Positions 57,751 to 64,000 of a stretch of 64,000 bases of DNA are shown piece by piece. Source of the DNA: Corbicula japonica (Eukaryota; Mollusca; Bivalvia; Venerida; Cyrenidae); NCBI GenBank assembly GCA_038501625.1, contig JAZAYU010000009.1:2108001-2172000 (forward strand), in the 5' to 3' direction. The first letter of the stretch is position 1, and every line of letters starts with the position of its first letter. The notes under the pieces are model-generated. The model was not told the origin of the DNA. It did not search any database and saw nothing but the letters and a program-made list of their open reading frames with translations. The position numbers and the translations under genes were made by a program.

Positions 57751-57881
57751 TTTTCTAAAGCATGAAAATCGTCCCAAGTGAGTTATATTTAACGAAATAA
57801 TCAGTATTGTCAACAAAATCATTTGTCATTTTACTAGAAATCTTTGTTAAATGGACTAAAAATCGCATCTTGGTCGATAGG

Positions 57882-57900
57882 GGGGGGGGGGGGGGGGGGG
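57882..57900. repeat. Poly(G) tract
   Basis: Run of about 19 G's, which makes the frame at 57844-58032 look glycine-rich; no gene inferred. Confidence 0.9.
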
Positions 57901-58195
57901 CATACTCTGCTTCTGCCTCCTCTAAATCCGCCCTTGGTGTACATACGGAAAATGGAAAAAACTATAGTGCCGAATCTTGAGACACTGGTTAGAGACTTTA
58001 CCTGTGCAGGCAGCTCAAATTTGCAGGTGTGAAATATATGTTCGTACTAAAAAAAATCTCACATTAAAAAAAAACACTTTTTTCATTAGATTTTAACTAA
58101 AAATTCGTTTCTATGTTCGTTACGTACGAAATTTGTATCCGAACGTAATTTTCACACGCAATTTTCACACCGTGAAAAAAAACAAGTTTTGTGAA
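57901..58195. other. AT-rich interval, nothing recognised
   Basis: No gene recognised. TTTTCACAC words recur near 58150-58180. Confidence 0.35.
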
Positions 58196-58280
58196 AAAAG
58201 AGGTTCAAAAGAGCATGGTTTATACTTTGATCATTTTCAAAAAAGACGCCACAAACAATTAAAGAAAACGAACAAAGCGG
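58196..58280 (+). repeat. Family B internal fragment
   Basis: AAAGAGCATGGTTTATACTT and TTTTCAAAAAAGACGCCACA match family B between its 5' GAGA part and the 'CCGCCTTGGAACGG' part. Confidence 0.6.
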
Positions 58281-58966
58281 TCAACTAATAAGCTTGAGTG
58301 TATCAGGGTATATTAAATTCTAGTTAGTCAACCGTTATTCGTTCAAATTAATTCATTAAATTTTATGTTAACAGTACGTCATTACCCAGATTACGTCAGA
58401 TCGTTATCACAATGAAGAGCCAAATGTCTTATATGATGATTTATATGATTTAGACTCGATATTAATATGAAACATTCAGGAGGTTGACACTTACAAATCG
58501 TTTCCTATAACAACCTACGATCAAGTTTACCTAGCCATTCCTGACAGGATTGAAAGCACTTCTATCCAGGCACTAAAACACATGCCCTTGGCATTTTCTT
58601 GACCGAAAACAGCCTCTTTAAATCAAATCCATATTATAACTGCCATTCCATTTCACTTGGCAGTATTCTTTGTCTATAGTAATAGATACATTTAGTTTTG
58701 CAAGGGCGACACAGGACAAAGATATCAGCTGCATGGACTAAAATTAAAATGAACAAGAAACACCTTCCTCAAAATCTATTAATGTCGACCGAAAATGTTA
58801 ACCTGAGATGAATCGACATGCCAAATGCATCAAACTCTAATGTTGCTTAATATCCTAAATTTAGTATCAATAAATGAAATGCCGACATTGAACGTTATCC
58901 GGAAGTCATAAAGCAACTAAACTGGATCAGGGCCCAAGAACATAATACTAAATCTGAAGAGCTGTG
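58281..58966. other. AT-rich interval, nothing recognised
   Basis: No gene recognised. Confidence 0.4.
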
Positions 58967-59146
58967 CCCAAGGTTTTTAACCAGTCGCCATTTCAGCCAA
59001 TCAGATCCTTGAGATTTTAGACTGGTTTACAATATCAGTTTTATAACCTTCAGCCCAGTCTCAAACTGACTGGTCGCCATTTCAGCTAATCAGATGCTTG
59101 AGATTTGAGACTGTTCAATGATCTTAGTTTTATGATAACGGGCCAG
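58967..59146. mobile_element. Two tandem half-copies of the fold-back MITE
   Basis: CCCAAGGTTTTTAACCAGTC is followed by GCCATTTCAGCCAATCAGAT and ATCAGTTTTATAACCTTCAG. A second right arm follows (GGTCGCCATTTCAGCTAATC, then CTTAGTTTTATGATAACGGG). Both lack most of the left arm, so the family's right arm is present twice in direct order. Confidence 0.75.
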
Positions 59147-59849
59147 GGTAGATCCACAAGAAATAAAATTGACAATAAACCAAATCGATTATGGTCAGTC
59201 AGAAAAGAGAACTTTGGTTACGTAACCTAACAAAAAAAACAACATAAAACCAGTAAAAAACTCAAAACAAAATCATGTAGATAAAATACTGTAAGCCAAT
59301 GGAACACATCTTCTTCAGAAAAGTAATGGGCCATCTTATTAACAGTCTGCAAAGCAGTCGAAGCAGTGAGTGTTTATTCCGGTCAGAACATAATTATTTC
59401 ATGTAATGTTTTGATTTTTATAATTTGTGTAAATATATTATGTAAAATATTTATGGCAAAAAATAATTATATATCACACAGCAGATAAAAACAATATCTC
59501 TGAAATGCTATTAATTTGATCTGGATTTGTTAAAAAAAGGTATGGCAAAAGACGAAGGGAAAGAAACAAGAAACGCCATTAATATGTGATAATGCCTGAA
59601 TAATCTCCCGTGGAACAATTCAGGCATACAATGTAATATAACGGTGCATCCAACCTCATTTTTTCGTTAAAGCTGCAAGACTCAGTGGATTCTTGGAAGT
59701 GAGAGAAGCTCATGGATTGGCATAGAAGTTGCTATTGCAGAGCATTTATGCTGGCTCGATGATTTGATTTAGTTTTACCGTGAAGTCTATTAAGAGCGCC
59801 CCTTTGATTTTCTTACTGTTTCTTAACGAGACTATTAACAAGAAAACAC
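59147..59849. other. AT-rich interval, nothing recognised
   Basis: No gene recognised. Confidence 0.4.
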
Positions 59850-60320
59850 TGCGATGTCACGAGATCACGGCGAGAGATCGCGAACGTACAATGCGAGGGT
59901 GCGATATAAATATCGCGCACTCTTATCTTACTATCGCGATCGCGCATCGCATTGTGTTATTGCATGCTCGTGGTTCCGTCCTCGTGTAAGAGCGAGACCA
60001 CGAAAACGCGAGAACTTTTACGCGAGGTCGCGAAACCACGATGCGCGAATGCAAAAAAACACGTTGCGAATTCGCGAAATTAAGATACTAGGGCGCGTTA
60101 TGTACATGTAGGTCAAGACCACGAAAAGGGGAAACATGCTTCGGGGGTAGGGGGGGGGGGGGGGGGAAACGAAGATGCGAGATCGCGCAAAATACGATGT
60201 TAGGGTACGAAAATTCGGTTCACAACTTTCACATCGTAAGAAATCGCGCCCTCGCATCGTACAATAGTTCCCTCCCATCGTGTTCATGCGATCTCGCCCA
60301 TAAGGAAGACGTTCGAAATA
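59850..60320. repeat. CpG-rich degenerate 'TCGCGA' repeat tract
   Basis: The words TCGCG, CGCGA, ATGCGAG and CACGAAAA recur dozens of times on both strands, e.g. GAGATCGCGAACGTACAATG and CGAGGTCGCGAAACCACGAT. A poly(G) run lies at about 60151-60166. CpG is far denser than in neighbouring DNA. Frames of 69-107 residues here on both strands come from the repetition. Simple-type repeat, with no gene evidence. Confidence 0.75.
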
Positions 60321-61056
60321 ACGACGGTCCTTACGGAACATAGAAGCTCATAGATATTTGTAACTCACTGCCCAAGCCAATTCAGTTCAAAAATACAAGC
60401 TCACGTTTATCAAATATCACTTTTTGTTTTGCGCTGCGCAAAACGTAATGCGTTTTTATAAGTGTACTTAATGTCTCAAATTTTTAATGCAATGTACTCG
60501 TATTGTAAATATTTAATATTTGCACCTACATGTATTTTAAGCTTCAAAAATGTTTTTGTAGGACCTATTAGATATTTCAAAGTTTGTTTTATAAACAAGA
60601 TCATACAAATATACCAATTATAATAGTATATCAGATCAATTTTCGGCCATGCTCACTTGCCTTAAATTTCTCCATAAAATCTAAATTAAATGTGAATCCC
60701 TGTAAATGTAATAAAATTTCTTCATGAAAAGCTTATATAAACCTAAGTTTTCGGAAAAAAGCAGAAACCCATTCCGCTGTCTTATTTTAGATTTTTGGAA
60801 AATCACACTGTCTAATTTTAGCCTATGACTAACAGCAGCACTTGAACTCTTCGCTGTATATATTGGATTGTAAATATCAACCTAATCTCTCATTTGGCCG
60901 GGACTGTCGGGTTCATACATGTATTATGTTATCGTTAAGAGGGAAAGAATGTTTGGTTATAATATTGGTGTTCGATATCACTCTAAACCACCATTGATTA
61001 GTAGATAGAATGAATTTTTATGATAACTTTCTATATAAAATGTTAAATTAACAAAA
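60321..61056. other. AT-rich interval upstream of the YVDN gene
   Basis: A TATATAAAA word at about 61031 is only some 26 bp before the next gene's ATG. It is thus too close to be an ordinary TATA box unless the mRNA leader is nearly absent. No other feature seen. Confidence 0.35.
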
Positions 61057-61707
61057 ATGCCCAGGACTTACGTGGATAATGCATACAACAGGAGGGTAGG
61101 TCGTGTTGGTCTGCCAGTAGGAAGTGCGGTTATATCTAAAAATACTATCGGTGGAATAAATACGAGGACGTACGTGGATAATGCAAAGAACAGAAGTTTA
61201 GGAAGGGTGGGGTTGTCTCACGGTACGGCAGTTGAATCTAAATATAGCAGCGGACTGACATCCTGGCATTACATCGACGAACGTCCGTCAAATCACGTGA
61301 TTTCTACTCTTCCAAAAAGTACGTCGCAAACTAGCCATAAAGACACCAATAGTAGAAGCAATAGAACTGAACGGCAGAAAACGCCAATCAGTCTGGATGA
61401 TAGTTACAGCGCTTGGTTAGGTCACGTGGATGACATACACGGGGCTTCTTGTGGGGAAATAGATCTGCGAGATTTGATCTACAACGAGAGATACGGCAAT
61501 GAGGCTGAACGAGATAGAGTAACAAGGAATGTAACAGATGAAAGGAGAAGTACGAATGAAAGATGTTCAGGGACTACAGAGAGTGAAAAAGGATTTCCTA
61601 AAAATGCCTGGGCATTTCCAGAAAGTAGCCGAGAACAAACCCGCTGTGTTACCGGTACGGCTCAACATACACCACAGGTACATACTTCAAATGAGTTTGT
61701 CGCTTAA
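61057..61707 (+). CDS. 216-residue protein with 'RTYVDNAxNR..GRVG' repeats
   Basis: The ATG lies in a good context (AAAAATGCC) after an AT-rich leader. Residues 3-29 and 37-63 are two copies of a 34-residue-period repeat: R-T-Y-V-D-N-A-x-N-R-x-x-G-R-V-G-L..G-x-A-V-x-S-K, 19 of 27 identical. A decayed third start ('WHYIDE') lies at 70-75. The remainder is polar, rich in Ser, Thr, Arg, Glu and Asn, and probably disordered, apart from 'SLDDSYSAWLGHVDDIHG' (about 112-129) and 'IDLRDLIYNERYG'. No signal peptide or membrane span. GC content is higher than in the flanks. AATAAA words follow at about 61770-61800. ACAG|GTACAT at 61675-61684 could be a donor site, so the true C-terminus may differ. I believe this repeat occurs in other invertebrate hypothetical proteins, but no function is known to me. 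Confidence 0.78.
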   Translation: MPRTYVDNAYNRRVGRVGLPVGSAVISKNTIGGINTRTYVDNAKNRSLGRVGLSHGTAVESKYSSGLTSWHYIDERPSNHVISTLPKSTSQTSHKDTNSRSNRTERQKTPISLDDSYSAWLGHVDDIHGASCGEIDLRDLIYNERYGNEAERDRVTRNVTDERRSTNERCSGTTESEKGFPKNAWAFPESSREQTRCVTGTAQHTPQVHTSNEFVA

Positions 61708-61784
61708 CGATACATTGTTCTTAAACAATCATCGATCTCTACCTCTTAATCAAGTATTTAATACTGAAAAAAATAAAAATGGTT

Positions 61785-61800
61785 GAATAAAGTAAATAAA
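61785..61800 (+). terminator. Candidate poly(A) signals of the YVDN gene
   Basis: GAATAAAGTAAATAAAG provides AATAAA-type signals about 80 bp after the stop. Confidence 0.55.
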
Positions 61801-63888
61801 GCTAAATATTACAAATTAAGTTTCCAGTTAAATGTATGATGTCACAACGGGAATTTGTGACAAATATTTAGTTAATAATTTTCTTAGCACAATTATATTA
61901 TTTCTTAAAATGTTTACTTGTTTTGTACAAACATGTTGCAAAGGTATTCATTCTTATGATTTTTAGAATTATTTACAGTGTTTGTATTATTCAATCAACA
62001 GTATCTGACACCTTTCTTTATTCCATGATTGTAATCTTTAAAGAAGGTTTGCTAATTGTTAAAGTGTATAAGCAGAATTACTAACTTTTGGATTATTAAT
62101 CTTTTCTTTTTATATTTGAATCAAAGTAATCATTGTGTTTTTAATATGGCAATTATGCATGTCAAAACACGAAACCTCAGAAATTATGTTTAGTAACCAT
62201 TAGGGTCTCCTTAGTGACCGACACATGTATATAAAAGAACATCAAAATATTGATAGATAGACATTAGAAATTATAATTTACTACGTGCATGCGGAATCTC
62301 GTGTGTGACAAATTCTGTCAAACTATTTGGTTAATTTTATAACATGGACAGTGTAACTTTTAAACAAAAGGATAATATATTATATACAAAAAGATGTTTT
62401 ATTGTTAATTCCCCCACTTAACTTAGACTAAGTGTGACGCACATGCGATAGTGATGTGACAAAGATTTACCTTTGTCATAATGATCATCCTCGCAGTGCA
62501 AATAAAGAACTTAATAGAGAAAAACACATATTACTAGAGATACGATACGTATTAAAAGAAACTTTTGACATAAAAGTAGATCATAGTCTTTACGGTAAAC
62601 ATGTATGCAAACGAAATTTTTAAATAAGGTCCTTTTAATAAATTACTAATACATATAAGAATTTTTTATTTGCAGTTAAGCTCTATGTACATATATCTTA
62701 CACATCTAATCAAAATTTGAAGTTTGATTGTACTTGATATTTGATAGTAAATTCGGTGTGGAAAGACTGATTGCGGTTCCGGTCTTTCAAAATAAAATAA
62801 AAATGACGTGTTTGTCCAGGTTAGATCCTAAAATAAAGATATTTTAAACGGACAAGAGATGGGGGTTAGCTCATACAAAACGGAGCCCGTCTCCAAAGCC
62901 CCTGTTAAACGGGTATGGAAATGTTGATGTTAGTTATATCCCATTATTTTGTGTATGTTACTTGTATTAATTAATTTTCGAATACTTAGATATCTAGCTT
63001 TTGCTCATGTTGATAAAAATGTCAACAAAATAAAACTAAAGACACGATTTCCAGTCCTAATTTAAAGATAAGGCTCTCTGGTGCCTTAAAGCGAGCTCGT
63101 ATCATAAGAAACCTTCGCAGTCTTTGATTCTTGTTATAATACACTATTTCTTTCACTATGCTGTTTACATACTGTAGACAGTACAAATACATGACCAACA
63201 GCAGTAGTTAAAATTCATTAAGATAAATAATTGCAACCGAATTTTGTCGATGTCCTCAATGGGTTACTAGATCTAGTTGATTTCGGAGATTATATCGCCG
63301 GCATACCGTCACTTTAATTTCGTACGAGAATATTCGAAAGATGTTTAAATTAAACAGATTTGTGAAGTTGGCGATATACTGTTCTGAATTTGTTTCACTT
63401 GGCCTACGGTATGTTTTCTAAAGTAACGAAAACGCACATTCTGAAATTATAATAAACAAGAAATATCTTTAAAAAAGATAAACGGCGTTGATGGAAAAGA
63501 TTTATATATACATGTATATAAGAAAGAAAGAAATACAGAGAGGCAATGCAGACACAGTTTAGTTATTTTATTTTATTTGTTATAGCTGTTGACGAACCCT
63601 CCCTGCCTTCTTAGTATGATTTAGAGATTAAGAGACAGAATTATGACAACTCATAAATTTATTGAAAGTGTCTTTAAAAAAAATGTTGAAGCTGTTGCAA
63701 CAACTTCATATAGTGATAACAAGTCGGTAAAAGAAGCAAAATATTCAGTTTCAATAAAATACCTCGTGTAGAGTGAGAATTCAAAATGAATTAATGTCCT
63801 TGAAATTTAATAAATATAAATAATAACAGCCTGTTACAAGAGCGAAATCTACCAACTTTTACGTACTATATTAAGTTTAAAAAAAAGT
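61801..63888. other. AT-rich interval, nothing recognised
   Basis: No gene, RNA or repeat recognised; a short GAAA repeat lies near 63521. Confidence 0.4.
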
Positions 63889-63961
63889 GTCCGTCCTGAG
63901 TATTGAACCCGGGGCCTCCGCTTTGAGAGGCGAGAGTGTTAGCCACTACACTACAATGAAC
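63889..63961 (-). tRNA. tRNA-like sequence (Glu-like), probably a pseudogene or SINE head
   Basis: The minus strand gives a 73-nt cloverleaf outline. The acceptor stem pairs at 6 of 7 positions counting G-U, and the D stem (AGTG/CACT) pairs fully. The A box TAGTGTAGTGG and B box GTTCAATAC fit consensus, and the T stem pairs at 4 of 5. A run of T's follows within a few bases, as in Pol III terminators. The anticodon arm does not fold cleanly: a CTC (Glu) reading needs a bulge or an 8-nt loop. Non-functional or SINE-derived is more likely than a working tRNA. Confidence 0.5.
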
Positions 63962-64000
63962 TTGTCTTACGAACTTGAAATTACAATCAGTATCAAAGGA

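Noticed and set aside
59780..60341. Arg-rich frames on both strands
   Set aside because: Produced by the CpG-rich TCGCGA tract; no independent coding signal.

Overview
This window is animal nuclear DNA: AT-rich, gene-poor and crowded with transposon relics. Evidence for a metazoan is a short gene with a canonical GT/AG intron, AATAAA poly(A) signals, tails of non-LTR retrotransposons, tRNA-derived short repeats and a Mab-21/cGAS-like gene, a family strongly expanded in bivalves. The style of the repeats (GGAC-rich tails, 'GATCTGGATCTACACTGG' units, CG-rich 'TCGCGA' tracts) also fits a marine or freshwater bivalve. The species cannot be fixed from sequence alone, and there are no bacterial-type genes or operons.

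Protein-coding content is sparse. (1) 31659-32944: a Mab-21-domain nucleotidyltransferase-like gene, broken by one frameshift, with Asn in place of an expected catalytic Asp. (2) 37662-38881: a two-exon gene for a 72-residue Gly/Asn/Ser-rich protein; each exon carries one copy of the same repeat. (3) 61057-61707: a 216-residue protein with a 34-residue 'RTYVDNAxNR..GRVG' repeat. All three are on the + strand, far apart, with no sign of shared function.

Mobile DNA explains much of the rest. 8.7-9.4 kb and 29.6-30.2 kb hold 3' ends of two different LINEs. 19,681-20,998 is a fold-back DNA transposon with perfect 8-bp target-site duplications; it sits inside an older repeat and itself carries a tRNA-like SINE in one arm. 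24,481-25,960 has hAT-like ends. 55,613-56,391 has mariner/pogo-like ends at TA. 48,353-51,780 is a large inverted repeat whose arms hold decayed copies of one transposon-associated gene plus a 176-bp tandem array. 46,341-46,456 is a 116-bp insert between perfect 14-bp duplications. Five loci share a palindromic fold-back element (5.9, 7.2, 12.0, 13.1 and 59.0 kb).

Two dispersed families recur and are called A and B here. A (about 300 bp) is at 1.0, 8.3, 9.7, 13.3, 13.7, 35.5, 44.5 and 45.3 kb. B (up to about 660 bp) is at 11.8, 21.1, 28.3, 34.3, 35.6, 38.6, 41.6, 43.7, 47.1, 51.9, 54.1 and 58.2 kb. Remaining intervals are AT-rich with no supportable gene; most short reading frames there are chance or lie in repeats.
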